A stretch of DNA of 64,000 nt from Actinostola sp. cb2023 (GCA_033675265.1 JAUJYZ010001369.1:302913-366912), one strand, 5' to 3'; shown: positions 39,465 through 51,245, counted from the first letter of the stretch. Notes: generated by a model from the sequence alone, not told the origin. Numbers and translations are program-made.

Positions 39465-41268
39465 TAATAATGGCTGGCATTTATCAAAACGACTGTCGAT
39501 TGAATCTTGACATATTTGTTGATCTACTTGAAGAAATACTCTCAGTTCACCTTTCGTACTTCAGTTTCCAGCTCAGTCACGATTTAGTACAAAATCTTCG
39601 ACTATGAAGATGTTGCTTCAAAAAATAACCTACTACAGTTTTTGGCTGGAAGTTCGATTCTAGCACTTTTCAAGTTGCAATAATTTAACCAGATTAACGG
39701 GCAGCGTGAAAAACATCGATGTGGATCACCTCAATTGGAGAACACTTTTGAAGCTCTTAACTCCTCTAATTGAACTCGCCTGCACTCCAATAGATGGAAC
39801 CCAGACGACGACAATCAGTGACATGTTACTTTGGGACACAGGAAACCCAACCTTATTTACATAGAGCCATGTTTTCGCCTATTTGCTCTCCTATAATCTA
39901 TTTCCCCCTCCCCACCCCACCCCCCCTCCTGTAAATGTTGAGAGATGGTGAGAGTCCGTACAGGTGTGTCCTTGCTTGAAAGGGTCTTTCCAATGCCACA
40001 ACATTGGACAGGAAGGGGGGGGAGGGGTGGAAATATTCCAAGAAGGAGAATCCTGGATAGTGTCCCAACGGTCTTTCCACGATTAGAATCGCGCCTTGTG
40101 CCTTTGTCATTCTTGCTGGATCTACCTGCTACGTGAAAGGAAAAGAAATGTGAATATTCGTGGATTGATTGTTCCCATACAATGGAAATAAAAGCGTCAA
40201 GTTGTCTTTTTACGTAGAGACATCCAACAGAGATGTACGGCCTTTTCACTGGGGGTCAATACTCCCTAATCACACCCTCTAATTGTCATAGCAGTCATTT
40301 CTTTATCTCGTAATAGTCTATATAAAGGGCGTGGAATTTGATTGTCAACCTATTAAAGCACTTTCGTTAATCAAAGTCCATGAAAATTGTGAACTCAAAT
40401 GATTAAGACAGAAATCATGTGTTTTCAGTCAAAAGTAACACCGCTGAAGAGTGAGCATGTCTGTACCCGAGGGGACCCCACATGTAATAGTGATGCTTAT
40501 CGTACCTTTAGGGGTTAAAATCATAGTTTGGTACCGCTTAGGGTGTTTAAACCTAAAACGACCACCGTTAGAGGTATCCTGTTCCAATTCTAGGTCATTT
40601 GTCTGTATATAAGATTATGACCTACTTGTCAGGAAAAATTGATCTTCATTTAGAATCCCGCGGCACGAACATCCCCGTCACTTTAACGAAGTGCCCCCTC
40701 CCCCTCCCGGCATACATTTGAGTCGCACGAATCGGAGGAAAAAATCAAGTTCGGAACCGCCTTATCAGTGATGGTTCTTTGATTTGGTGTATGACCTAAG
40801 GATAAACATGATCTCATCAAAGACCTGAAGGTGGCTAAGGTGCTAAACGAGATAAGTTCCTTCTTTGTGCATGGTTATCCCTCGCGAAAAATGGCACTCG
40901 CGCGGCACTGCATGGTGCTGGTCAGTAGATACAGAACCCCAGAACCCTCCGGCTTAACTGCATTCGTGTGTCGATTAATTTTACTTGTAAACGCAAACAC
41001 ATGACTGGACATAGCAGAAAACTGGTTGTCCTTCTTTGAGACTGGCAATTTTGACCTTTGTGTTGATGCCTGCGCCAGGCCCATTATATTTTTGCGCGGA
41101 GAAATAATAATAACTTTCTTGTGCCAATTTCGTAGTCATACCAGTTACTGGCAGACTAAAATACATTGGGAAAATGATAATAATAATAATAATAATAAGA
41201 TAATGCAATATAAACTGTATATTAAAAATATGTATACTGAAATCAGTATATAAGTGTTCAATGGTTTA
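39465..41268. other. No gene recognised
   Basis: Mixed unique sequence with a few short frames (for example 39857-40249 minus) that show no domain. A stretch near 40440-40590 has GAGGGGACCCC and CGTACCTTTAGGGGTTAAAA, similar to the interior of the poly-G element at 22099-22741, so it may be a decayed relative. Confidence 0.35.
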
Positions 41269-41269
41269 C

Positions 41270-41811
41270 TGAGTTCTGCTATTGAGTTCATAATTGTACA
41301 GTCGTGTTGCATGGTTGATGAAATATCCAGAAGCTCTTTTTGTACGGGTGGAAGGAACCTCGTAGCATCCCTTCGTATGATATCTTGTTGTGTAGGGGTT
41401 ACGGTATGGTTAGGGAACTATAGGTGGTGCAGTTTATGATGAGGGTTCTCATCTCTTAGTTAAAGAAAGTCATGCATAAATATTGGAGACGTTGAGACGT
41501 CGGGATTTTCGCTATGGACAAAGCCTCCGCATATGAACTGTATGGGTAGATAATTCTCAACACTCGTCTTTGTACAGACTCAAGTTGATCTATAAGGTAC
41601 TTGGGAGAAGAGAAGAACCAGGCTGGTGAGGCATATTCCATGACAGATCTTATACAGGACGCATAGAACTGGACCAGTTCTCCGACAGCAACTCCAGCTC
41701 TTTTGAGTAGTCTCACAGAATAAATACGTTTAGCAGCTTTTTTGGTGATGACCTCGATATGCTTGTTCCATGCTAGGTTGTTCGTAAGCTGTACACCAAG
41801 AAGTCTTCAAT
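41270..41811 (-). pseudogene. Non-LTR retrotransposon reverse-transcriptase relic
   Basis: The minus frame reads LLGVQLTNNLAWNKHIEVIT, KKAAKRIYSVRLLKRAGVAV, FYASCIRSVMEYASPAWF, LESVQRRVLRIIYP and LQYLCMTFFN. This is the classic C-terminal thumb region of CR1/L2/jockey-type LINE reverse transcriptases. A TAA stop follows MTFFN, and the same frame continues with further stops. No 5' part, endonuclease or RT catalytic box (FADD type) is present. It is a dead, 5'-truncated copy. Confidence 0.85.
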
Positions 41812-41965
41812 TTTAATTGGAGGAATATAATATCTGGGAGAACTTGGAGAACTTTCTGGAAGCAATCAGCCATTTCTTGATGATTTCTGGAATGATGCCT
41901 ATTGTGATTAATAACTTAATAATAATCTATATAGCGCAGATATCAATCAATCATAATTACACATT

Positions 41966-41971
41966 ACAAAA

Positions 41972-42007
<36 letters not shown>

Positions 42008-42050
42008 TTTAATTATAAAGCGCCTACATCCTAAGTTCAAAGGCGCTGAA
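41966..42050. repeat. AAT tract plus AAAGCGCC hairpin tail
   Basis: An AAT microsatellite is followed by TTATAAAGCGCCTACATCCT and AAGTTCAAAGGCGCTG, where GCGCC and GGCGC can pair. This resembles the 3' tail of short interspersed elements with an ATT-rich end; the GCGCTATATAAATAAAATAT at about 21550 is similar. Confidence 0.5.
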
Positions 42051-42164
42051 AAATCTTACTAAACCTTAATAACATTACTGTTGTGCTTATGATTGTGCCG
42101 CTAGTGAAAAATAGCTCATTAATGCTGGTAATCGATATCTCTTCGCTAATTGAGTAACACTGCA

Positions 42165-42272
42165 CCCCTTTCCCTTCATCCCCCCCCCTTTCTCCCTGAC
42201 ATGCCCCCCCCCCTTTCTCCCTGACATGCCCCCCTTTCTCCCTGACATGCCCCCACTTTCTTCCTGACATGG
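42165..42272. repeat. C-rich minisatellite, four copies
   Basis: A 22-30 bp unit of a C run followed by TTTCTCCCTGACATG, with variable C number. Confidence 0.9.
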
Positions 42273-43545
42273 GCGTTAGCTGAAATCGTCCGTCATTAAT
42301 TTCAACCCAAGACAGACGACTTTACTCTTTATCTCTCCAGATAGAACTTTTCTTAGACCTTAGACCGACATTTAATTGATATTTGATTGATACTTATCAA
42401 CTCAATGGATTAAGTTATCAGACTAACTCGAAAACAGTTCTCTGCCGGTTTATCTGGTTGGGCGTGTACCCGCTGACCTGACCTGCACATAGATAGTAGC
42501 CATGGCAACACCACAACTCCCTCCAGGTCTCGAGTGAATTTGACATGAGAAAAATAAACATCTGCTACATACAGTTGAACCTCCGGTTGCGACCACTCTC
42601 GTAAACGACCACCAGTTTTCTAAAATACCAAAAATTACGTTCCAAGTCCAATCACTATACCTTAGTTCGAACCTCTCGTAAGCGAACACAAAGCTTGACA
42701 TTTTGGGTGGTCGCTTACTGCTTACTGTGGCTGGATCTTCTGCGCCCTTTCCGAAACATGACGGATTAATCTCTGGGAATTTATTTTTAAATTAATTAAA
42801 TTTAAATTTATTCAGTGTTAACGCGTCACGCAAGTCGTATCTTTTCCAACAGTGACGTAAAGTGGTGTGGGGAACGTAACGGTACGATTTTCGCCGTGCG
42901 TCGATATAACGGTCGATCAATTACGCTTCATGATCACCCGTAGCGTAAACGTAATGTACAGTACGTCCGTGTACCAACGGTTTACGTTACTAGTATGACG
43001 GCGTGGATGCCGAACTGCGTATAAATACTGTACGTCATATACGTAACAGGGCCATGATTCCCATCCACTTTATGTTTTACTCACAGGACGTGAACGCGTA
43101 TACCAAACAACTACTTAGACTTAATCCGTTCTTAAAATAGCCTCACCTAAAGCGTTAATTAATAGAGTGTGGTCAATAGTGCTGATAGTGTGTATGTTGT
43201 AAAAAGAATATGAGAGAAATTTTAGAGAATTTTAGAATAAAAAAATGGAATTTTTAGAGCTTTCAGTTTTGGAGAAATTCTGGAAAGAATTTTAGGCGAA
43301 AAATCTCCCCACAGTGCAATGATGCCTGCGGAGGCTACTGAACCTCAACCAGGTCCATTTGATAGTACTTCTTGTTGTAATTAAAACCCAGTATAAAATA
43401 TGCTGACAATCATAAGGTGATTTAAGTTCCATCTGCTGGTTAACACAAATCTCACCTCCTACATTGTATCAAACACATTGCCGTATATAGACTCTCTTGA
43501 GAGCGACCCAGAATTGAGTTGGTCGCTCACTTGAGGTGGCATGTT
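42273..43545. other. Intergenic, no gene recognised
   Basis: It includes sequence near 42570-42720 (AACCTCCGGTTGCGACCACT and GGTGGTCGCTTACTG) that could be a decayed inverted-repeat element. There is otherwise no coding signal. Confidence 0.35.
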
Positions 43546-43729
43546 GGCCGATTTACACGGTACAACGTTTGCCTACAACCATCGCATACAACTAGCTTAC
43601 AACATGACTTAGGAGTCGTAAGTAATTAGTGGTAGGGTTGATTTAGACGACACAACTCGTGTGTAAACATGGCATGAGCAAGTTGTATGCGTTGGTTTGT
43701 AGGCAAAAGTTGCAACGTGTAAATCGGCC
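43546..43729. mobile_element. 184-bp MITE
   Basis: The ends GGCCGATTTACACGGTACAA and its mirror TTGCAACGTGTAAATCGGCC extend through CATCGCATACAACT and AGTTGTATGCG. It has no coding capacity. Confidence 0.85.
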
Positions 43730-44315
43730 TTAACAGTATTTCGCGGAATTTAGTGATTCAAACTGGTCGACCAAGTTATCGATGGAGAGAGGTGACGGAA
43801 CCCATGACCCATCTCTACTTATATACGCGCGCGCGAAAACATCAGATAACAGATTGTCCTGACATTACCTCTATCTATCCCTCAGTTCTAATATATGTGT
43901 TTTAATGTTCGCCTATAAGTTCTTATCGTTACTCGAGTGAAGCTTTCACGGGCTCCCGGCCGTGTCGGCGATATCACTCGTCTCTCTTGTTTACAAGTTT
44001 GTTTATACATATATACCTCTTCTGTGTTGTCGTGATTCACGCCTTGCTGGGCCGTGTTCATCAAAGAGAGATTATCGAGAATCTTGTCAACAACTCATTG
44101 TTAGAACAAGATGAAATATGCCTTGTGGAATCTCGGCAATTCTTGCAACTATAATACATCGTAACCACCACTTCCTCGGCATTGTGAAGTGTATTGACGT
44201 AATATTCGAGATAATATGTTCGAACTGTAGTCGTGACCTTTGGGGTTCACGATTTGAAAGCTGTGGTTGCGTCCTCTATAGAAAATCTGTTCCCGAAAGT
44301 GAGACTTCTGACGAA

Positions 44316-45215
44316 TCAATGTGATTCCATAACAAGATCATCCTCTGATTCCAAACTCCCGACAGAGTTAGGATGGTTTGCGTGATAGACCTGATTATTG
44401 CCCTCGGTCACATAGTCCTCGCCGGTTTCATCGTGGAACATGTTTTCGTTCCCCTTCATCCCTGCGTTAGAGTCTTTTTTCTCTCGTACTAGCTCTTCCA
44501 ACTGATCAATCAAACTTTGGAGCTTCTCGAAGTTTGCTTGGTCGTATTCTAAGGCCATGACTTCGCGTTCCAAGCGTAAACTGTCCCGCAGCGCGCATAC
44601 TTCTTGTTTCATTGCGTTCATGTCTTGCTGGTACTGCCTGTCCTTGCGCTGGTACAATGTCTCAATGGTGATTTTCTCGGCCAGTAGCTTATCGTAACGC
44701 AGTGCCCAGTCTTTCTCTACACGCTGAATGTCATATTCAACATCGTCGTCTTCGCTTGTAGGACGTCTTGAACGTTCTTCATGGACGCGTTTCTCCAGCC
44801 TTGAGACCTGTTCCTTCAATGCTATAGTTTGTTCTTTGTAAAAGGTCTCCTTGCTGCTGAATATCTCGTCCCTGCGATTCCGCTCCAACACAAGCACCCT
44901 CATCTCTTCCGTCATTTCCTCGAATTTATTTTCCAAATCGGAAAGATTATTTTTGTAGTAAGCTTCCATCGCGACCATTTCGCCCACTCTGCTCTCTAGT
45001 TCGTCCACATTGTCCTCCATGTGTTGTAGATGGTCTTTGAGGTACTGTAAACATTCGTGCTTCGTTATTTCGTGGAGTTGAAGCTGTGCGCCGCAACCTC
45101 CTGGACACAACAAGGTCTTCTTATCATAGCGTCTGACATCTCTCAAGGTTTTAATCTCGAGTCCTCGCTCCTCCACAAGTACCTCTTCGCTCATCTGCTC
45201 CAATTCGTAATCCAT
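44316..45215 (-). CDS. TRAF-type zinc-motif coiled-coil protein, intronless, 299 aa
   Basis: One continuous frame from ATG (45215; A at -3, G at +4) to TGA (44318-44316). Residues 37-55 contain CPGGCGAQLQLHEITKHEC, a C-x3-C-x11-H-x-C arrangement like the zinc fingers of TRAF, RNF41 and TRIM-type proteins. No RING domain precedes it. Residues about 60-235 form a charged coiled coil with hydrophobic heptads (LKEQVSRLEKRVHEE, LIDQLEELVREKK). The C-terminal 60 residues are acidic and polar. Codon use and length argue for a real gene. The lack of introns, next to two intron-rich genes, suggests a retrogene, or one coding exon of a larger gene with an upstream exon I cannot see. I do not recognise a named orthologue. 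Confidence 0.7.
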   Translation of the reverse strand: MDYELEQMSEEVLVEERGLEIKTLRDVRRYDKKTLLCPGGCGAQLQLHEITKHECLQYLKDHLQHMEDNVDELESRVGEMVAMEAYYKNNLSDLENKFEEMTEEMRVLVLERNRRDEIFSSKETFYKEQTIALKEQVSRLEKRVHEERSRRPTSEDDDVEYDIQRVEKDWALRYDKLLAEKITIETLYQRKDRQYQQDMNAMKQEVCALRDSLRLEREVMALEYDQANFEKLQSLIDQLEELVREKKDSNAGMKGNENMFHDETGEDYVTEGNNQVYHANHPNSVGSLESEDDLVMESH

Positions 45216-46863
45216 CCTTAGAACACCACGCGCTGTTGTGTTGATGAATCTTCAAGGTGTACAATAAGGTTCCTCTTCTACTACCCTGAGCTGTGTCTAG
45301 AACTGCGGTTGCCTTTGGAATTGGGAAATCAGATTTGAAAGCCCTTGTAATTGAAATTATCAAGGTGCTCGCCAAGCGTCGATTACAGTACAACTCCACC
45401 GAAGAATAATCAGTGAAATCTGCTACTCCACTTCGTTATCCTGGTGTCATTGATTTATATGTCTGTTGGAGCAGTATACAAACCCCAGAGGCCCTGCTGC
45501 CTTGAATTCCTTTCCTCTGTCTTTCACAGCAGCAAGCAAACGTTTCCAAAAACAGCTATTGTCCCGGCGCCTTAGTATCCAAGACGATTCCAAAGTAATC
45601 GTAAGAGTATTGATATTAGCGCGTCTGAATCAAAGGCCACGAGTATCACAATGAAGGGAAGAGTTATGAAAATATTTTGGGGCGTTGGGGAGGGTCTTTC
45701 ATCAGCTTCACTATTACCCTATAATATCTAGTTGTGTGGCTCAAAAACTATTTGAAAGCTGGTCTCTTTGAGCCCAGGCCCCAAGTGGTAGGATCAATAT
45801 TTGTGTGCTCGTCACAGGAGTTAATTGACCCGGGCTAGGTCAACCATATCGCTGATATCTTATTGTCGGCAGTAATCTGGCGCTCCGGGCTCGTTTAGTC
45901 TGTACAGTACTAATGAAGTTGTGTGTCGTCGACTATTACATGTTTGGCTACGAAATAAGAATTACAAAAAATTGGAGAATTCTCTCTCCAAAATGGTGTT
46001 CAATTTGTTGAGCGATATCGTCTGTGATGCCAAAGTTTGTCAATAGTCTACAAGATCAATATGTTGTAGGGGTACCGTGTAGTCATCTAGATGGAATTTG
46101 ACAAATACAGTAGACCAAATAGGCAGGGTGGGTACACAGGTAACCCAAGCTGTTCAGCAAGGCGAGGCTTCAGCAAGGAAAATGAGGAATGGGGAGTGGT
46201 TTTAAGGTAGCCGTTTCGTCTCAAGCTTTTCGCGGCAATTTTCAGTTCAAAAATATCCTGGTTTTCTTCGTGATTGCAAAAGTACACTTTACGTCCAAGA
46301 AGGTAAGCAAGAACATGCCGGTACTACAACAACGATGACCTCCCTCCGACAGCTAGTCCTGTCGACAAAAATACTGAATAAAGATGATAGCTAAATAGGA
46401 GACAAAAGAGACAGTTGGCGGCCTAGATGACTGCGCCCGTTTCCAATGGTGGAAAATTACGAATTCGCTTGAAAACATTAAAAGCTCTGTCGATGGTTGA
46501 CTAGATCAAAGACGTTTCCATCCGACACAATTTTCTTGATCCAAACACTGTATACACTTGGTTATATAGAGTCGTTTAATTTTCGTATGAGCGGGAAAGT
46601 TACCGTACCGTATTGAAAGAGTTTGATTGGACGAGATGTGCGCGCTTTTTGCACATGCCGAACGTTTTATTTTGAAAACAAAAATCTTATTTTTCTCGAT
46701 TTGTAGCCTTCGAATACCCATCATATTATAGGACATAAGTAACAAAGAAAACATCTTTTCTAAAATGGTAAGTTTTTGAAAATCCAACAAAATCGAGCGG
46801 AGGTACGGCAAGTCAAAGTGATCCAGATTTCTATTAATTTTGCCGAGTTTGCCCCAATTCAAA
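45216..46863. other. No gene recognised
   Basis: Short frames on both strands (for example 46506-46862 minus) have no domain. I see nothing convincing. Confidence 0.35.
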
Positions 46864-47085
46864 ATGGCGGCGAAAAACCGTGAAATGGCTTATTACTCGT
46901 GCGAAGGCCGACGCACGAGTCTAAGATTCGTGACCGTATTTTTTTTAGTACCGGTTGCGATACGGCAGAAGGAGACAAAAAGTCTGGCCACAAGAGAGAT
47001 TACAAAGCACAAACCAATCAGGAAGCACCGGAGGTCAAGGGGCAAAAATCTAAGGGTGCGTTCGATTGACCTTATTCCGGAATAG
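46864..47085 (+). CDS. Possible gene start, 73 codons, unrecognised
   Basis: The ATG lies in TTCAAAATGGCGGCG, a context typical of genuine animal start codons overlapping a YY1-like site. The frame begins MAAKNREMAYYSCEGRRTSL and becomes very basic. Its end runs into a MITE (from 47051) and its middle overlaps a 53-bp repeat that recurs at 49151. It may be a first exon, a broken gene or chance. Confidence 0.2.
   Translation: MAAKNREMAYYSCEGRRTSLRFVTVFFLVPVAIRQKETKSLATREITKHKPIRKHRRSRGKNLRVRSIDLIPE
46987..47044 (+). repeat. Direct repeat, copy 1, flanking nested elements
   Basis: It contains ACAAACCAATCAGGAAGCAC and CGGAGGTCAAGGGGCAA. The second copy is at 49151-49207, with only a few differences at its left side. 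The 2.1 kb between them is nested mobile DNA. Confidence 0.85.
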
Positions 47086-47280
47086 GAATACTTGGAATAA
47101 TACGGAATGTCCGTCCAATTGAGTCTTTTCCGATTCCTGAATAAGCAGAATATATTCCAAACATTCTGATCTGCTCATCATAGCAGAATGCTTGGAATAT
47201 TCCGGAATAATGACGTCATCCGTCTGTCCCAGAATCTGGAATTATTCCTATTCCGGAATAAGGTCATTCAACGCACCCTA
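47051..47280. mobile_element. 230-bp MITE, GGAATA family
   Basis: The termini TAAGGGTGCGTTCGATTGAC then CTTATTCCGGAATAGGAATA are mirrored at the right end, where CGCACCCTA closes the element. Confidence 0.85.
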
Positions 47281-47386
47281 AGGGTGCGTTCGATTGACCT
47301 TATTCCAGAATAGGAATACACAAAATAACATCCCTAAATCGCTGTCACGCAGCTATTGTCCACTGTAAAATAAAACGATTCCTTGT

Positions 47387-48979
47387 TCTCAAGTATGTTA
47401 AAAACGAGGGCGCACTATAAAAGGGGAGCTACCTAGGGTAAGTTCGTTGGATCTGTCAATCAAATCAACCGAGACGTCACAGAGAGAGGATCTCAAGAAC
47501 TACAAGCTTTATAAATCAACTCAAATGAACAAGAAACTGTGGAAATAAATACTACAACGCACATGGATAAATTTTGTTGTACAATTCACTATTACTTTTC
47601 ACTTTGGTAAAATAAATTATGGTACTTTGAACTGGAACCGTTAGCCGTTTTGAAGTCGCGCGGCTCTAGTATTCTGCTTTTCGTTTCTTTCGTAGGTTAT
47701 CCTAAAATTTACCCGCCAAGACATGGAAATGCCACTTGCGAATTAAATATACTCAAAGCATAGGTTTCGAAAACTTATATACCGGCCTTTACCATAAAAG
47801 TACAGAGATGTACAAATGCTCAACACATTTATCTCGTAACAAGACGCCTTCGCGGCGAACGACGTCGTTCGTCTTGTTATGGTACGAACGTAACTTGTGT
47901 AATGAAAACAATGCTCTTGTCGTTTTATTTAGAAATGACCGAACATAGTTTTATGCTTGGAAATGCTTATTACAGGCAAAGAGGATTTCGCTTCAGTAAT
48001 TTTTAGGCCTGGATAAGAAGTACGGATGTTGATTGTTGTGATACATGGCGCGCGAAATTCAAAACATTCTTCGGTACGCGTGGCGCGACTGAAAATCGTA
48101 TAGATAACTACCGAATACGAAAAATATTGACACGTCCGTCTATTATAACTGTTTTAGACGTAAATTTACAATTTCTTCATTGACTTTGCTGTTGAAATGT
48201 GACTTTATTAAGAAAATTATTTCACCCCGTTGTTCAGCCATGTTCAACCATTGTCCGCCATATTCAAACTCATTATCATTCAAAAAATTGAGGGCGGAGC
48301 GATGCCCTTTTATAGTGCGCCCTCGTGTTTAAGGCCTGGCTCAAAAACCAAAAAACGAGAACAAAATGTAAAAAATCATAATGTCGCTTCCTTTACACCA
48401 AACATCACGAAACTTTGCACAGCATTAGAGTTCGACATCCTTAATTGATTGAAGTCAACAAAATACCAAAAAAACCGAACACGTGATTAACCACGTGACA
48501 ACAGTTTTTAAAACTTTATTTTAAAATGCGGTCGCGGTTTTAAGAACAGTGTAAAAAAAACAATTGCATATGTTGTCAATGCTAGTGCTCTACACAACTG
48601 CGTTTGGAAAACTTGTCTCTGATTTCTCTTAAGAGTGATATTTACGAAAATAGGTCACGTGACCATTTGGCCAGATTACGTTTTCTCGATAACCAAAACT
48701 ATGGGACAGGTTTTCCAAACACTATCTTTTTTCGTTAGTAGTCCTTAATATTATAGTACAAAGACTATTTCAGCATAACTTAAATTCGCGACCGCATATT
48801 TAAAAAACGAAATTTCACATGCCTAGGTCACGTGACCACTTTTAGGACTAAATCATCAAACATCTTGAATATAATCTTATGCCTAAATATCAATGCCATA
48901 GAAATGAATCGTGGGGAATACTAAAAATAAACGTGATTTTGAGAGATGGCTTCATGAACCAGGCCTTAACATACTTGAG
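47387..48979. mobile_element. Middle element of the nested stack
   Basis: The left arm is TCTCAAGTATGTTAA, interrupted, then AAGGCCTGGCTC at 48330. The right arm is GAACCAGGCCTTAACATACT then TGAG. The interior has several GGTCACGTGACC motifs. A second copy of the family is at 50525-51075. Confidence 0.75.
47402..48329. mobile_element. Innermost element of the nested stack
   Basis: Its inverted ends are AACGAGGGCGCACTATAAAA then GGGG, and CCCTTTTATAGTGCGCCCTC at the right. TTAA or TTTAA borders both sides, consistent with a TTAA-type target duplication. It holds no transposase frame. Confidence 0.75.
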
Positions 48980-49150
48980 TTGTATTATAATAAAGTCTCA
49001 AGGAACAGTTTGGAATTTTAAATGAGCTGAAATAAAAGCATCGAAGTGTTTATTCCGTGTATTCCTATTCTGGAATAGGGTCAATCGAACATTGATTGTG
49101 TATTCTAAGTGTATTCTCGTCTAGATTTAGATTGAAATGATGCAAGCAAC

Positions 49151-49207
49151 CTTCTAGAGAGATTGCAAATCACAAACCAATCAGGAAGCACCGGAGGTCA
49201 AGGGGCA
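49151..49207 (+). repeat. Direct repeat, copy 2
   Basis: The partner of 46987-47044, sharing ACAAACCAATCAGGAAGCAC and CGGAGGTCAAGGGGCAA. Confidence 0.85.
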
Positions 49208-49976
49208 ACGCACTCGCGGAACCATTCCTCTTCGGTAAATACCACCACGAAAACCCCGACTACACAAACCTTAAGAAACCTTTTTTTAAATTAAAATTAA
49301 TTAAAATTGTTTTCTATTGACAATAGGATGTGAAACAGCCGCTATTTCTTGTACTAAAGAAGGTTGTTTTAATATATTTCATTGCCATACTAGAGATTCA
49401 TATATTTGGCACACCCCGTAGTCAAGGGAGTTTTGTGTTGCTGGAGGCCCATAGTGCGTCTTTCATTATCTGAACTCCATTTCAGAACGCAATCGCACCA
49501 GGGCACGAGTGAACGCTCAATGAGCGTCTTGTTATAATCAATGATAACTGGGGTCGGGCTGTCGGTCGGGCTTAGTTTGAGGGCCACGGGGTCATCAGTT
49601 CCTGACCCTCGTAAAATAAAGTCTGTTATTATTACTCGGGGTACCTGTAGTAGCGCGAGTCTAATATAGCAGACCGTCTCTTCGGTTCATCTACCACGAA
49701 AAATGCAAACAATGCGCAATATTTCCCATGCAGTGTACTTTGCGTGTTGGGGATTCGATCGGTTCGCATGTTTATAAGGTCGCCATTTTGTCGATAGGTT
49801 TAGTCTCGTTTCAAGCCCTTTACGTTCGTCGTTCTTCAAACAAAAACACTGTGAGATAAAAGATGTTTTAAATTATATAATGGCTTCTACACCAAAAAAT
49901 ACCACACTAAAAGAATTGACCAATCACAATATACAGCGAACTGCAGTAAAAAAACTTGAATATACTTTCACTTGTT
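49208..49976. other. No gene recognised
   Basis: Unique sequence between mobile elements. I see no supported feature. Confidence 0.35.
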
Positions 49977-50287
49977 TTAAGAGTTCGTGACTTTGGATAC
50001 TTTCACGTGCACTTCGATAAAGGGGCTCTTTAGTAAATTAAAATGTTCTATTCGCGCTGCTAATAGAAACCTTGTAGTGCCAGCAGTAATGCTAAACTGA
50101 CAAGCACGGGATAGCTTGATACCTCTACTACCAACATCCACAATAACTACACACTCTTGTCTTTCACAAATGTTTGCCAGCTCGTAGCCATAGCATATAG
50201 ATTTGTGTGATCTTGATACTAAATAAAGACAACGATCGATTTCTAATTTGGAGACGTCCTGATTCCCTAGGTACTTTGGTCCAACGG
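49977..50287 (-). CDS. Possible exon interrupted by a mobile element
   Basis: The minus frame includes KYLGNQDVSKLEIDRCLYLV, ELANICERQECVVIVDVG and ends EVHVKVSKVTNS before a stop. It looks protein-like and begins right at the edge of the poly-G element. It could be a downstream exon of the DUF229 relic, but the frame does not join cleanly across the insertion. Confidence 0.3.
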
Positions 50288-50524
50288 GAGATAATATGCC
50301 CGGGGGGGGAGGGGGGGGGGGGTACTCCCCTATATATGCTATACGGGTATGTGCCGCGGGATAGGGTATGGTTTTTGAGCTCCTTAGGTCTGGGATAGGG
50401 TATCGTTTTTGGACTTTTAGTCTAGGATGGGGTACGTTTTGGTCTGGTATAGGGTATGGTTTCCGCAATAAGGCTACTATCAGTCGCTATCAGTTCACAT
50501 ATCCCTTTAGCACGCTTTCAATCT

Positions 50525-51075
50525 GCTCAAGTACGTGAAGGCCTGGGATGGACGTGAAAACGAGGCTAAGTCTATTTTATTTTGCTGTTATGACAGGTTT
50601 TGCTCGAAATTCACGAAACTTCTCACAGGTATATAACTTTACGGTAACTTTATAAGAATCTGCCCTCACACCTGAACAACTAATTTGTATTAAGGAGATA
50701 TTTGACAAAATAGGTCACGTGACCTGAAGGGTCAATCATATTGATGCGAATATCTCCTTAATGCACATTAGTTGTTCAGGTGTGAGGGCAGATTCTTATA
50801 CCTGTCACAAAGACAAACGAAAATATGGCATAACTTTTGCCATACATAAAATACCCATCACCCCATTTTAAAACAAATTTTCGAGGGACATGGGAGTGAG
50901 GCTAGAGGTCACGTGATCACTTTATCACATATATTATTATTTTAAAAGTTGAAACTCGTAAAGTTATGCAGCTGTGCGAAGTTTCATGAAGTTCGAGCAA
51001 AACGTATCATAACAGCAAAATAAAATAGGGTTAGCATCGTTTTCGCCTTCATCCCAGGCCTTAACGTACTTGAGT
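50525..51075. mobile_element. Nested element, CTCAAGTA family
   Basis: CTCAAGTACGTGAAGGCCTG pairs with CAGGCCTTAACGTACTTGAG. TTTGCTGTTATGACAG..TTTTGCTCGAA pairs with its mirror near 50990-51030. It contains GGTCACGTGACC. It is related to 47387-48979. Confidence 0.75.
50651..50800. repeat. Inner palindrome
   Basis: AAGAATCTGCCCTCACACCT and GAACAACTAAT are mirrored by ATTAGTTGTTCAGGTGTGAG and GGCAGATTCTT. AAGGAGATAT pairs with ATATCTCCTT. GGTCACGTGACC lies in the loop. Confidence 0.8.
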
Positions 51076-51245
51076 GGGATAGGGTATACATTTTTATGCT
51101 TTAGTCTGGGATAGGGTATACATTTTTATGCTTTAGTCTGGGATAGGGTATACATTTTTATGCTTTAGTCTGGGATAGGGTATACATTTTAAAGCTTTAG
51201 TCTGGAATAGAGTATGGAAAATCAAAATTTTAGGTCTGGGATAGG
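51069..51245 (+). repeat. 31-bp tandem repeat inside the element
   Basis: Three to four copies of GGGATAGGGTATACATTTTT then ATGCTTTAGTCT, decaying to the right. Confidence 0.85.

Larger units (their letters stand above)
47279..49091. mobile_element. Outer element of a three-level nested stack
   Basis: The left end GTGCGTTCGATTGACCTTAT then TCCAGAATAGGAATACAC is mirrored by GTGTATTCCTATTCTGGAAT then AGGGTCAATCGAAC at 49057-49091. It belongs to the same family as 47051-47280, which it abuts. Its interior is occupied by two further inverted-repeat elements. Confidence 0.75.

Noticed and set aside
39857..40249. 130-codon minus-strand frame
   Set aside because: Low-complexity proline and glycine stretches, no domain, and competing frames on both strands.
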